A stretch of 32,167 nucleotides of DNA, taken from the NCBI GenBank assembly GCA_021785735.1, contig JAJYEP010000008.1, positions 1-32,167 of the forward strand. The letters are read 5' to 3'. Within the stretch, counting starts at the first letter, position 1. Each line of letters starts with the position of its first letter. This DNA comes from Thermoplasmata archaeon. GTDB taxonomy: Archaea > Thermoplasmatota > Thermoplasmata > Thermoplasmatales > Thermoplasmataceae. The translations under genes were made by a program, and so were the position numbers. The notes under the pieces are model-generated. The model was given only the letters and a program-made list of their open reading frames with translations, did not search any database and had not been told where the DNA came from. Positions 16,817-26,683 of this stretch are shown here, piece by piece.

Positions 16817-18070
16817 TTGGAAACCAGAAGATCTATTCCATTCCTGCTCTCGCTGAATTCTGTCCATTTGGGTACAAATTATCTGTGGATATCCTTCGAA
16901 AGCCTTATACTGCCTCTTCAACTGGAAGTTGCAACCGGAACTTCCACCCCTGGACTTGAGCTTGGCATAATTGCTTTCATTGCAATTGCTGTCGGAGTAT
17001 TTATTTCATTATTTTCTGGAGTTTTGAGCGACAATCACAGTATACTCTGGGGAAAGAGAGGACCATACATCATCCTGGGATCGATCTTCACCGTGGTTGC
17101 GGTCGCCTTCAGCCTGATCCCCATACAATCTGTTCTGGTGGTTTTTGTCATATTTCTCTCCATCCAGATAGGTTCCAATGTGTCCTCTGGAGCTTATCAA
17201 CCCCTCCTCAGAGATCTAATACAGGAAAATCAAAGGGGAACTGCTGCCGGAATAAATGGCGTTTTTACGCTCGCAGGCACTGCCATGGGCCTTGGACTGA
17301 CGGGCTATCTTATTTCCGCGGGAGTGTTCTCATTTTCTCTCATTGTAATTGTCATAGTGCTGATGGGAACCGCAATCATCACGACTCTCACTGTCAGAAA
17401 AGATGATGCTGCTTTGCCCAGAAACACCTTTCACCCTCTGGAAGTCTTTCTGGAAATATTTAATCCTAATAAAACTGCCCCTGATTTTTTCTGGCTTGTG
17501 GGAGCCAGCTTCCTGTTCTTTCTCGGAATAACCGGTTTGAGTTTCTTTGAACTGTATTATTTCAGCGATGTGCTTGGATCGTCAGATCCTGCCGGACTTG
17601 TTGCGATTTCCGGAATATTTGTACTGGTGTTTTCTGCACTTGGCGCTGCCCTATTCGGATCGCTTTCCGACAGGTATGGACGATGGAAGATTCTTATTTT
17701 ATCCACCATCACGGCTGGAATTGCCACGGCACTTATCCCCTCTATCCCCACATTTACCAATTTCCTCATTCTCGGATCGTTTATAGGCATCAGCTACGGA
17801 ACCTATTTTACCGTTTCCAAAGCCCTTGCAAGCGATATGGCACCCCCGGAAGACGCGGGAAAGTACATGGCATATTATAACATAGCCGTGGGAGGTTCTT
17901 CTGCGTTTTCCACACTCTTTTATGGTATAATACTGGACATTTTTGGAACCTCATACACCACAGGCTTTACAACGATATTCGAAATGTCGGCTGCATTCTA
18001 CTTCATAGGTCTCTTCTTCCTTTACAGACTGAGGAGAGACAGGAACAACAGCAATAAATTATTCGTTTGA
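16817..18070 (+). CDS. MFS transporter (paralog 1)
   Basis: Twelve-TM-type hydrophobicity; MFS-like loops LSDNHSILWGKRGPYI and GSLSDRYGRWKI; YLWISFESLILPLQ shared with the next gene. Confidence 0.9.
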   Translation: METRRSIPFLLSLNSVHLGTNYLWISFESLILPLQLEVATGTSTPGLELGIIAFIAIAVGVFISLFSGVLSDNHSILWGKRGPYIILGSIFTVVAVAFSLIPIQSVLVVFVIFLSIQIGSNVSSGAYQPLLRDLIQENQRGTAAGINGVFTLAGTAMGLGLTGYLISAGVFSFSLIVIVIVLMGTAIITTLTVRKDDAALPRNTFHPLEVFLEIFNPNKTAPDFFWLVGASFLFFLGITGLSFFELYYFSDVLGSSDPAGLVAISGIFVLVFSALGAALFGSLSDRYGRWKILILSTITAGIATALIPSIPTFTNFLILGSFIGISYGTYFTVSKALASDMAPPEDAGKYMAYYNIAVGGSSAFSTLFYGIILDIFGTSYTTGFTTIFEMSAAFYFIGLFFLYRLRRDRNNSNKLFV

Positions 18071-18105
18071 ATATATTAATAAAATCGTGAACATTACTGA
18101 AAGAT

Positions 18106-19341
18106 ATGGATTCGTCGCCAAGGCTCACCAATCGATTCATCATTGGATACAATCTGCTCTACCTTGGCGTGAATTATCTCTGGATATCCTTTGAGGCCCT
18201 GATCCTGCCATTGCAGGTAAGTTCAGTTGTCAACCCCGCTGAGATGGGCATAATGCTTGGTATGACGGCATCGGTCGGTAATGCCTTTGGAATTTTTGGC
18301 AACCTGTTCTCAGGTATATTCAGCGATCGCATCAGGTTCTGGAAGGACAAGCGATCCCCCTACATTATAGCGGGCGTGACCGTGGTCTTTTTCACATTGA
18401 TTGGAGAGACCATTGTCACTAAATCTATTTACGAGGTGCTTGCCGGTTACATACTGCTGCAGGCTTTTTCCAATCTTGCGATAGGTGCCACGCAGCCCAT
18501 TCTGGCTGAAATAGAGAGCAGGGAACAGAGGGGTACGTCGGCGGGAATAAACGGCCTGTTCAGTTTGATAGGCTCCGCGCTTGGTTTCGGCATAACATCG
18601 TTTTTTCTAGCATCTCCCCTCCGGAATGGAGACTTATACTCCATCGCTGCCGGTATTGCGATCACCGGAGCCGGAACCATATTTGCAATCAAGAACCGGA
18701 GGTTTGTGTCCCTTGGATCCAACCTGAGCAGGTTGAGAATACGTCTTGCGAGGATCAGAAAAATACCAATCAACATGAGGAAATTCTCAAGGCTCATTAT
18801 CGGAAGTTTTTTCGTGTTTTCCGGCATCACTGGCCTGACTTATTTCGAGCTCTATTTCTTCAAGGAAATTCTCAATGTAAGCGATCCTGCCACGTATGTG
18901 GCAATTGCCGGCATTCTTGTCCTTGCAATTTCAGCTGTGTCGTCAATAGCGCTTGGTCATTTTTCCAACAGGATAGGAAGGTGGAATATTGTCGTGGCTG
19001 ATGCTGCCATCGCATCTATCCCCACGCTAATAATACCGTATTTCAGATCCTTCTACATTTTTCTGCTACTGGGTTCTGTCATTGGAGCCACCTACGGTAC
19101 ATTCTACAGTGTTTCTTTTGCGATAGCTGGAGATCTTGTTCCTGAACATGAGTCTGGAAAATACATGTCAATTTTCTACCTCGCGCTTGCGGGTGCATCT
19201 ACAATCTCACCTCTAATATACGGCCTTATGCTCTTCATTTTTAACCAATCCTCGTCTTCCGGTTTCGTGGCGCTTTTCACAACATCCTCTTTGTTTTATA
19301 TGATAGGTGCTGTAGTACTTTACCTAGCCTCCAAGTCTTAG
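18106..19341 (+). CDS. MFS transporter (paralog 2)
   Basis: YLWISFEALILPLQ, FSDRIRFWKDKRSPYI, EQRGTSAGINGLFSLIGSALGFGIT, GHFSNRIGRWNI; collinear with paralog 1. Confidence 0.9.
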   Translation: MDSSPRLTNRFIIGYNLLYLGVNYLWISFEALILPLQVSSVVNPAEMGIMLGMTASVGNAFGIFGNLFSGIFSDRIRFWKDKRSPYIIAGVTVVFFTLIGETIVTKSIYEVLAGYILLQAFSNLAIGATQPILAEIESREQRGTSAGINGLFSLIGSALGFGITSFFLASPLRNGDLYSIAAGIAITGAGTIFAIKNRRFVSLGSNLSRLRIRLARIRKIPINMRKFSRLIIGSFFVFSGITGLTYFELYFFKEILNVSDPATYVAIAGILVLAISAVSSIALGHFSNRIGRWNIVVADAAIASIPTLIIPYFRSFYIFLLLGSVIGATYGTFYSVSFAIAGDLVPEHESGKYMSIFYLALAGASTISPLIYGLMLFIFNQSSSSGFVALFTTSSLFYMIGAVVLYLASKS

Positions 19342-19404
19342 TTATTCGACGTCAACAGAATTACTGCATAAAACAAATTTTATCTGTGATCAGATTACGC
19401 ATAA

Positions 19405-20172
19405 GTGAAAATCTCCATAACATCATGGAATGTGAATGGAATCAGGGCGGCCCTAAAAAATGGGCTCGTTAAAACTCTAAATAAAATAGATGCTGACATA
19501 GTATGCCTCCAGGAAGTCAAGGCTGACGAGGCTTCCCTTCCGGAAGAGATCGGGAACCTTGGATATTCGGTTTTTATAAATCCCGCAGAGAAGAGAGGTT
19601 ACAGCGGCACACTCTCCCTTTCCAGATCTACACCGCTTTCTGTCGCGAAGGGCATAGGTTCAAAAAAGTTCGATTCTGAAGGCAGGGTGCTTGCTCTGGA
19701 ATTTCAGAATTTCTGGGTCATTAACACATATTTTCCCAATTCGCAGAGGGGTTTGACGAGACTGGATTACAAGCTTGAGTACAACAAAAATTTTGAGAGA
19801 TGGTTAGAAGATCTGAGAAAAACCAAACCCCTCATAATTTGCGGAGATTTCAATGTTGCCCATGAGGAGATAGATATTGCCAGACCGAAGGAAAATGAGA
19901 TGAATGCGGGTTTCACCGTTCAGGAGAGGAAGTGGATGACCGAATTTCTCTCCAGAGGTTACCTGGATACTTTTCGTATGTTCAACAGAGAAGGCGGCAA
20001 TTACACTTGGTGGTCATACAGATTCAATGCCAGAGAGAAAAATATAGGCTGGAGAATAGATTATTTCATTGTTTCCCATGAACTTGAGAAGAATGTTGTG
20101 AGTTCAAGCATACTCTCTCAATTTGGAGGTTCAGATCATGCGCCCATAATAATGGAACTGGCATTTCCATGA
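19405..20172 (+). CDS. xth: Exodeoxyribonuclease III / AP endonuclease
   Basis: SWNVNGIRAALKNGL, DIVCLQEVKADE, NTYFPNSQRG, GDFNVAHEEIDIARPKENEMNAGFT, WRIDYFIVS, SDHAPI; GTG start. Confidence 0.95.
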   Translation: MKISITSWNVNGIRAALKNGLVKTLNKIDADIVCLQEVKADEASLPEEIGNLGYSVFINPAEKRGYSGTLSLSRSTPLSVAKGIGSKKFDSEGRVLALEFQNFWVINTYFPNSQRGLTRLDYKLEYNKNFERWLEDLRKTKPLIICGDFNVAHEEIDIARPKENEMNAGFTVQERKWMTEFLSRGYLDTFRMFNREGGNYTWWSYRFNAREKNIGWRIDYFIVSHELEKNVVSSSILSQFGGSDHAPIIMELAFP

Positions 20173-20254
20173 TTATTCTTCAGCCTGATCTCTATCCCGA
20201 TGGTTTAAACCTGGAATGATAAACTTTTTTCACTGTCTCATCTTCACTTCGTAA

Positions 20255-22243
20255 ATGAAAATATCCAGAACACTTTGGAATGGCATTCATAAGGTTTCCA
20301 TAAATGATTATATTCCTGTGGTGGACTATAAATTCTCTGGGAAATCTCCTGACAACAGCCAGGAATTCTATATGGTGGAGGAAATCGGAGAATCCCTGCG
20401 CATCACGATGTCTTTAGCAGTCAGGGAGCATGTTCTGGGATTGGGCGAGAGAGCTTATGACATTGACAGGAGAATGGGGAAATTCAAGTCATGGAACAGT
20501 GATGCCTTTGCATACGAATACAGGAAAGATCCACTTTACGTCTCCATACCTTTTTTCATGACTGTGCTGAAGGGAAGTGCCAGAGGGTACTTCGTAAATT
20601 TTCCAGGACTGATTGATTTTGATTTCGGGGTGGAAAATTACGATAAGATCACCATCACCGTTCACTCACTGTCAGCCGATTTTTACATCATAGACGGCCC
20701 CTCAATAGAAAGCGTGATTGAAAGATACACGGATCTTACAGGGAAGCCGTTCCTGCCTCCTAGATGGTCACTGGAGCATCAGATAAGCAGATATTCGTAT
20801 TATCCTCAGGAGAAAGCACTTGAAATTCTTGACGAATATCTGAAGGAGTTCAGGGTTGGAGCACTCTATCTTGATATAGATTACCAGGACTCGTATAACA
20901 CTTTCACCTGGGGCAGCTGTTTTCCGGATCCTGAAAAATTCAGAAAAGATCTCGAGGACCGAGATGTGAAGCTCGTCACGATCATTGACCCCTATGTGAA
21001 GGTTGATCAGAATCTACCTTTATTCAAGGAGAGCATTGGCTTTCTTTGCCAGAGAGAATCCGGAGAACTGTATGTTGAAAGATCATGGCCGGGTCTCGTT
21101 GCGTTTCCTGATTTTTATGACGCCAGAACACGGAAGTGGTGGAGCACTCACGTATCCAGATGGCTCAGGACATCTGGAGACGGAATCTGGATTGATATGA
21201 ATGAACCCAGCCCATCCGCAAACTGGAATCTGGATCGCGATCATGGAGGAATGCTAATCCACAGGATTGGAGACAGAATTGTACCTCATTCCGAGGCAGC
21301 AAACGCTTTTCCATATTTTGAGGCAATGGCCACGTTTGCAGGAGCCAAGGAAGCCATGGAGGAACCTTTTGTCCTGTCAAGATCTGGCTACTCGGGTATT
21401 CAGAGCTTTGCTGCCATATGGACCGGAGACAATACCTCGGGAACGAAAGATTTGAAGTTGCAGATCTCCCTGATCGCTTCACTTTCCCTATCCGGCCTAC
21501 CCGTATCTGGTTGTGATCTTGGAGGATTCATTGGTAAAAGCGACCCGGATCTGGTTGAACTGTATTACAGAATGGCACTGTTCTTCCCGTTTTACAGAAA
21601 CCATAAGGCAAAAGGCGAAAATGATCAGGAGCTCTTCAGGTTTCCAGAGAAAATCAGAGACAGTTTGAGAAAGTGCATCGATCTCAGATATTATTTCATA
21701 CCATATATTTACTCCATTGAGATGGAAAGCCACCTTTCGGGTCATCCAGTTATAAGGCCGCTTTGCTATGAATTTGCGGATGATGAGGATACCTATATCA
21801 TTGATGATCAGTATATGATAGGAAAGAGCCTGATGTATGCACCCTTGCTGGAATCCGGAAAGACGCAGAGAACTGTTTACCTGCCTGATGGGGAATGGTT
21901 CAATTTTTGGAGCGGAATCTATCATTCTGGCCCTGCCTACATTACCTCAAACGATGAATATCCGTTATATATAAGAAACGGCTCCGCGTTCACTGTTGGG
22001 TTTGAACCTCCTTTTGATCTTGTTGTTGCGGGAAACGCAGAATTCCATGACTCAGTCGCTGGAAAAATTCGGCACAGAAATGGAAGCATTGATCTGGAGA
22101 GAAGCACGGAAATTTCTAAAGTATTTTATTATTCATTTGGAGAGGATCAAAAAGGAATCAGACATGAAAAGGAAATTGGCGAAACTGTCGACCGAATTTC
22201 AATTGATGATATCCTAAGGGGGAAACCCGGAACCACCATCTGA
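20255..22243 (+). CDS. Glycoside hydrolase family 31 (alpha-glucosidase-like)
   Basis: VLGLGERAYDIDRRMGKFKSWNSDAFAYEY, ALYLDIDYQDSYNTFTW, DGIWIDMNEPSP (nucleophile Asp region), WTGDNTSGTKDLKLQISLIASLSLSGLPVSGCDLGGF, ALFFPFYRNHKAKG. Confidence 0.95.
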   Translation: MKISRTLWNGIHKVSINDYIPVVDYKFSGKSPDNSQEFYMVEEIGESLRITMSLAVREHVLGLGERAYDIDRRMGKFKSWNSDAFAYEYRKDPLYVSIPFFMTVLKGSARGYFVNFPGLIDFDFGVENYDKITITVHSLSADFYIIDGPSIESVIERYTDLTGKPFLPPRWSLEHQISRYSYYPQEKALEILDEYLKEFRVGALYLDIDYQDSYNTFTWGSCFPDPEKFRKDLEDRDVKLVTIIDPYVKVDQNLPLFKESIGFLCQRESGELYVERSWPGLVAFPDFYDARTRKWWSTHVSRWLRTSGDGIWIDMNEPSPSANWNLDRDHGGMLIHRIGDRIVPHSEAANAFPYFEAMATFAGAKEAMEEPFVLSRSGYSGIQSFAAIWTGDNTSGTKDLKLQISLIASLSLSGLPVSGCDLGGFIGKSDPDLVELYYRMALFFPFYRNHKAKGENDQELFRFPEKIRDSLRKCIDLRYYFIPYIYSIEMESHLSGHPVIRPLCYEFADDEDTYIIDDQYMIGKSLMYAPLLESGKTQRTVYLPDGEWFNFWSGIYHSGPAYITSNDEYPLYIRNGSAFTVGFEPPFDLVVAGNAEFHDSVAGKIRHRNGSIDLERSTEISKVFYYSFGEDQKGIRHEKEIGETVDRISIDDILRGKPGTTI

Positions 22244-22255
22244 TATATACTAAAA

Positions 22256-23062
22256 TCAATGGGATTGAATTTTTGCGCCTTCGATAAAAGATTGTAACTT
22301 TGGTTTAATCTCTGATCGCATTTTTTCTGCTATTTCCCTTGATTTGCCTTGCATCTCTGGTATTACTATATCGCAGTTGATGGAATCATTGAGGCTATTC
22401 TTTACCCTGTTGCATATCCTTGACCTGATTTGCAACCCCATCTTGACAAAATCTTTGCTTATCTCCTCGGACTGAACCAGGCTCAATTCGTCAGGAGTTG
22501 TGATAAGAAAGAAACTCGTTTTTGAGAGATCATTCCACACTTTGTTGGCGAGATCTCTCCATTCGTTTAGTATTTCAAGGGCATGAGATTTCCCAAATTT
22601 CTCCTTTATTTTGAGATAATACTGAATATCCCTCCCCAGATGGTTGTAAAAATCCCTTTCCACGTTCAGCAGATGCATTGTGGAAGATGATGCAGGAGTA
22701 TCCCATACCACGTAATCATACTCGCCGGAATTTTCTATTTCAGTTAGGTTTGATATCATAAATTCTTCCGCAACGCCCGGAGCTGTAGAGATGTGCTGCA
22801 GTACAGACTCATCAGTATTGATGAATTCATTTATAATAGAAAGCGCATCTTTCCCGTATCTGTCTACCCATCTCCTTGCAACCTCCTCCTCCGATAACTC
22901 AAGGAATTTCACTTTGTCATTTTCAGAAAATATATACCTTAACGATGGCATGAAATCAGTCGAAACGATAATAGTTCTCCCCATGTTAGAAAGTTCCAGT
23001 GCAAATGCAGATGATATTGATGTCTTTCCGACACCGCCTTTCCCTATAAATGCCAGAATCAT
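22256..23062 (-). CDS. ArsA/Get3-like P-loop ATPase
   Basis: FIGKGGVGKTSISSAFALELSNMGRTIIVSTDFMPSLRYIF, YDYVVWDTPASSSTMHLLNVERDFYNHLG, FFLITTPDELSLVQSEE. Confidence 0.85.
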   Translation of the reverse strand: MILAFIGKGGVGKTSISSAFALELSNMGRTIIVSTDFMPSLRYIFSENDKVKFLELSEEEVARRWVDRYGKDALSIINEFINTDESVLQHISTAPGVAEEFMISNLTEIENSGEYDYVVWDTPASSSTMHLLNVERDFYNHLGRDIQYYLKIKEKFGKSHALEILNEWRDLANKVWNDLSKTSFFLITTPDELSLVQSEEISKDFVKMGLQIRSRICNRVKNSLNDSINCDIVIPEMQGKSREIAEKMRSEIKPKLQSFIEGAKIQSH

Positions 23063-23172
23063 GATGAGTTATTGCCTGCCTGGTTAATTATGGTGCTGTT
23101 TCTCGGATGCCTCATTGTTTGAAATGTGCCCTCAAATTTTTGATCCGAGCATGTTCAGCATATTTTCGTTCT

Positions 23173-23916
23173 CTACTGAATCGCGCTGTCTTTGATTTTT
23201 TGAGTACTGCTTGCACCTATTCTGAATCTTTTCGGATCAGCTTCTCTTCCAGAGGCCTGAAGCAGGTTTATTGCATCAGAGTACGAATGGATCCCTCCTG
23301 CGGCCTTTATTCCAATGCTGGGATTGTATCTGGCTGAAAATTCTGCCATCATCCTGACATTTTCAACTTGTGCACCGGTCTTGTTGCCCAGTGATGCGGC
23401 ATATTCTTTATCCTCAAATCCAGTTCCTGTCTTGATAAAGTCTGCGCCTGACTGCATAACTATCCTGTAAAGTTCCTTTTTTTCGTCCAAGGTTGTATAC
23501 GCATCTTCGACTATTATCTTGATAACTCTATTATTGTTATGAGCTGCCTGCACAACTTTCTTTAGGTCTTCCTCCACAAGATTGAACTGCTTGGATTTTA
23601 CAAAACCTATCTGAACAACAATGTCCAGTTCTTCTGCCATTTTTGAATATTCATTGATCATCATGATTCTTGATTCGGTAGTTCCAGCACCGAATGGAAA
23701 ATCGACTACAACTGCAATTTTCAGATCAAAGTGCTTTGCGTTAATAAATTCCCTCGAGTATTTAAGGTAATTCGGTTCAATACATATGGAGTAGGTTCCC
23801 AGGTTAACTGCTTCTTCTATTAGTTCACGTATGCTTCTCTCTGTCTCAATAGGTTTCAGTTTTGTGTGATCAACCATCTTCAGTACTTTTTCGACGCTTA
23901 CCGATTTATGATTCAT
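23173..23916 (-). CDS. deoC: Deoxyribose-phosphate aldolase
   Basis: MVDHTKLKPIETE, AVVVDFPFGAGTTESR, KIIVEDAYTTLDEKKELYRIVMQSGADFIKTGTGF, GIKAAGGIHSYSDAINLLQAS. Confidence 0.95.
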   Translation of the reverse strand: MNHKSVSVEKVLKMVDHTKLKPIETERSIRELIEEAVNLGTYSICIEPNYLKYSREFINAKHFDLKIAVVVDFPFGAGTTESRIMMINEYSKMAEELDIVVQIGFVKSKQFNLVEEDLKKVVQAAHNNNRVIKIIVEDAYTTLDEKKELYRIVMQSGADFIKTGTGFEDKEYAASLGNKTGAQVENVRMMAEFSARYNPSIGIKAAGGIHSYSDAINLLQASGREADPKRFRIGASSTQKIKDSAIQ

Positions 23917-24158
23917 TCATTTATCCCTTCGCTTACTGTTATTACCGGGCAGTATTCATTATTTTTCCCATTATCCGCGAATGTTAAAATTACGGTGCTG
24001 GACGCACGAAAATCTTTAGCCGGTCAGGTCATGTTCTATATAGACAACAAAAACTGTCCTGAACGACTGAAATTGCTATTTATACTTGCTATCTTTCATG
24101 AATTAATATAAATATTTTGGTAGAAATATTTTTATACCCTGAAACGGTATTCATTTTT

Positions 24159-25583
24159 ATGGCAGATAAACAACCAGGAACTTATACTACAGACTCTCTG
24201 CCCAGGCTCGACAGGTTGCCTTGGAGTTCATGGCACCTGAAGATGCTTTTAATTCTAGGCGGAGGGATGCTTTTTGAGGGATTTACACTCGGTCTGGGCG
24301 GAGGTACCATTAGCTCCATTGGAAAGGTACTGGATCTGACCTCAATCGAAGGATCGGTCGGGGCGACCTCTGCCTTCCTTGTGGGTGAGTTGGTAGGGGC
24401 TATATACTTGGGGAATCTCTCCGACAAGATAGGAAGGAGACCTCTGTTTATAGCAAGTATGGCTATAATTTTGGCGGGTGCCTTGCTTACAATTGCATCC
24501 TTCAACTTTATATCATTCGCGTTTTTCAGGGCCCTTACAGGATTTGGTGTGGGTGGTGAATTTGGTGCCACGATAGCAGCACTCCAGGAATTCATGCCTT
24601 CGAAGACGAGGGGGCTTTATACAGGAACAGGCAATGCTGTGCTCTATGATCTGGGCGGAGTGGTGGCATCTCTGGTTGCTTACGTGGCTATCAGCGCACT
24701 TCCTCTTAATGTTGGATGGAGGGTTGCCTTTGCCACCGCTGCTATTCTTGCTGCCGTCATTCTTGTTGCGAGGTTTGGGCTTCCCGAATCGCCAAGATTC
24801 CTTGTTGCACATGGAAAGTCTGCCGAAGCTGAAAAGATGGTATCCGGCATTGAATCCAGAATAGAGAAATCTCAGAGTATAAAGCTGCCACCTGTTCAGC
24901 CAATCACTGTTATGGCCGCAGGAGGTACCAAGGAAAGATTCGGAACGCTGTTTGGCAAGTACAAGAAGCGCCTGACTCTGGCGTGGATCCTGAACTTCAC
25001 CGAAACCTGGCCTTATTATGCTGCATTTGGCGTTTTACCGTTCATTTTTACAAAGGTCTTCAAATATCCAGGGGCAAATGTAGGATTGTTGCTTGCCGCA
25101 ATAACGGCGGGCGGTGTTCTGGGAGTCTTCGTTATGTCCTATCTCCTTGATACCCTTGGCAGAAGACCAGTAATAACCATATCCTATGGAATCGCCGGAA
25201 TAATGTGGGTGATAGTCGGGGTAATATACAGTTTTGTTCCATTTTACGGCTTCATCGGGCTTCTGGTGATTGTCTACTTCTTCACCTACTCTGCGGCAGG
25301 AATTCTCTATGTGCAGATTGGTGAAATGTTCCCTACAGAATCAAGGAGTTCAGGACTCGGTACAGCCATCGGATTTGGAAGGCTGGGTGGAATCATAGGT
25401 TCCCCACTCCTCCTCCTCCTGCTTCCGAGCACTCCGGGTACATTCAATCTTCTACCTATCTTCCTTATCACGGGAGTGGTAATGCTGGTTGGTGCCCTAT
25501 CTGAGATAGTACTGGGCCCGGAGATGAAGAAGAAGAGTTTGGAAGAGGCCTCGGCCTTAAAACCTGGCGAAATTGTCGACTAA
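24159..25583 (+). CDS. MFS transporter, sugar-porter type
   Basis: GNLSDKIGRRPLFI, RALTGFGVGGEFGATIAALQEFMPSKTRGLYTG, RFGLPESPRFLVAHGKSAEAEKM, LLDTLGRRPVITI, GEMFPTESRSSGLG. ATG 24159 preferred over the ORF-track start 24117. Confidence 0.92.
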   Translation: MADKQPGTYTTDSLPRLDRLPWSSWHLKMLLILGGGMLFEGFTLGLGGGTISSIGKVLDLTSIEGSVGATSAFLVGELVGAIYLGNLSDKIGRRPLFIASMAIILAGALLTIASFNFISFAFFRALTGFGVGGEFGATIAALQEFMPSKTRGLYTGTGNAVLYDLGGVVASLVAYVAISALPLNVGWRVAFATAAILAAVILVARFGLPESPRFLVAHGKSAEAEKMVSGIESRIEKSQSIKLPPVQPITVMAAGGTKERFGTLFGKYKKRLTLAWILNFTETWPYYAAFGVLPFIFTKVFKYPGANVGLLLAAITAGGVLGVFVMSYLLDTLGRRPVITISYGIAGIMWVIVGVIYSFVPFYGFIGLLVIVYFFTYSAAGILYVQIGEMFPTESRSSGLGTAIGFGRLGGIIGSPLLLLLLPSTPGTFNLLPIFLITGVVMLVGALSEIVLGPEMKKKSLEEASALKPGEIVD

Positions 25584-25701
25584 AATACGAATAACAATAT
25601 ATGGTGGGATTCCCCACCATTTTTGATTTCTCAATTTTTTGCAATAGTGGTATGCTTATTTTGGAATGATTTTTGTCGCGAAACTATATTGTAAGTGCTA
25701 A

Positions 25702-25711
25702 TTTTATTATA
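25702..25711 (+). promoter_or_regulatory. Putative TATA box for the DapA/KDG-aldolase family gene
   Basis: TTTATTATAA about 26 nt upstream of ATG 25732, consistent with a leaderless transcript. Confidence 0.4.
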
Positions 25712-25731
25712 ACGCGGTCGAATTGCTCTTT

Positions 25732-26613
25732 ATGTCGCAGAATCTCCATGGAGCGCTTGCAGAGATTTTTTTGGCTCTTGACGATGAAGGAATTCCTGAT
25801 ACTGAAAATACAAGGAATCACGTCAGATATCTCCTTGCTAACGGTGTCAAGGGTTTTTTTGTGGGTGGTGTGGCGGCCGAAGGTTTTACTTTTAATGTTG
25901 AAGAACGTCTGGCATGGTTAAAAACCGTCGTTGATGAGACAAATGGAAATGTTCCTGTCATCTTCAACATTTCTTCCATCAATTTACGCGATGTAAAAGA
26001 ACTTGCTGGCAAGGCGGTTGATATTGGATGCGATGTCATTTCCTTGACTCAGACTACCCCAGTTTTGTTCGGTGATGCTGAGATATTGAAGTTCTATACG
26101 ACTATTGCTGACACGGTAGATCTTCCTATAATGCTGTACAATGAATCTGCAATCGGAAATACATTGAAGATAGATTTAGTGAAGAAAATTTTCTCAACGC
26201 TTGAGAATTTCAGATATTATAAGGACAGCACCCATAACATAATTGATCTTCATACTCTGTTGTCCATAGAGAGGCCTCCTCAAGTCTTTGCGGGAAGCGA
26301 TGGACTGATTTATGACATAATGGCCTCTGGGGGATCCGGAATTGTTTCCCTCGTGATTGACGTATTTCCGAAACTGATCACAGATATAGTTGATTCATTG
26401 GAGAGAGGCAGTTTTAAGAAGGCTCTCGATCAGCAGAGGTTCATTCTTAAAGTTCGTTCTGTTCTGAAAGCAGGTGGACTGACATCCGGTTACAGGTACG
26501 CATCTGGACTTATAGGTGTTGAGCTGGGGAATCCCAGAATTCCGTATTCCACATTATCCGACAAAGATAAGACTTCAATAAAAAAGGGTCTTGAAGATCT
26601 CGGTCTTGTTTGA
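25732..26613 (+). CDS. DapA/NAL-superfamily aldolase, likely 2-keto-3-deoxygluconate-type aldolase
   Basis: GVKGFFVGGVAAEGFTFNVEERLAW, LPIMLYNES, FRYYKDSTHN (Schiff-base Lys), VFAGSDGLIYDIMASGGSGIVSLVIDVFPKL. Confidence 0.85.
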   Translation: MSQNLHGALAEIFLALDDEGIPDTENTRNHVRYLLANGVKGFFVGGVAAEGFTFNVEERLAWLKTVVDETNGNVPVIFNISSINLRDVKELAGKAVDIGCDVISLTQTTPVLFGDAEILKFYTTIADTVDLPIMLYNESAIGNTLKIDLVKKIFSTLENFRYYKDSTHNIIDLHTLLSIERPPQVFAGSDGLIYDIMASGGSGIVSLVIDVFPKLITDIVDSLERGSFKKALDQQRFILKVRSVLKAGGLTSGYRYASGLIGVELGNPRIPYSTLSDKDKTSIKKGLEDLGLV

Positions 26614-26683
26614 GTATTTTCTCCTTAGACCAGCAGGTCTGTTTTTGACAAAGGTAATAAACTGCTGACGAGTCTGGTCTTGT

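Noticed and set aside
21497-21925. 142-aa minus ORF inside GH31
   Set aside because: Antisense shadow of a strong GH31 coding frame.
23866-24111. 81-aa + ORF overlapping the deoC start
   Set aside because: Overlaps deoC antisense and has no recognised family; most likely spurious.
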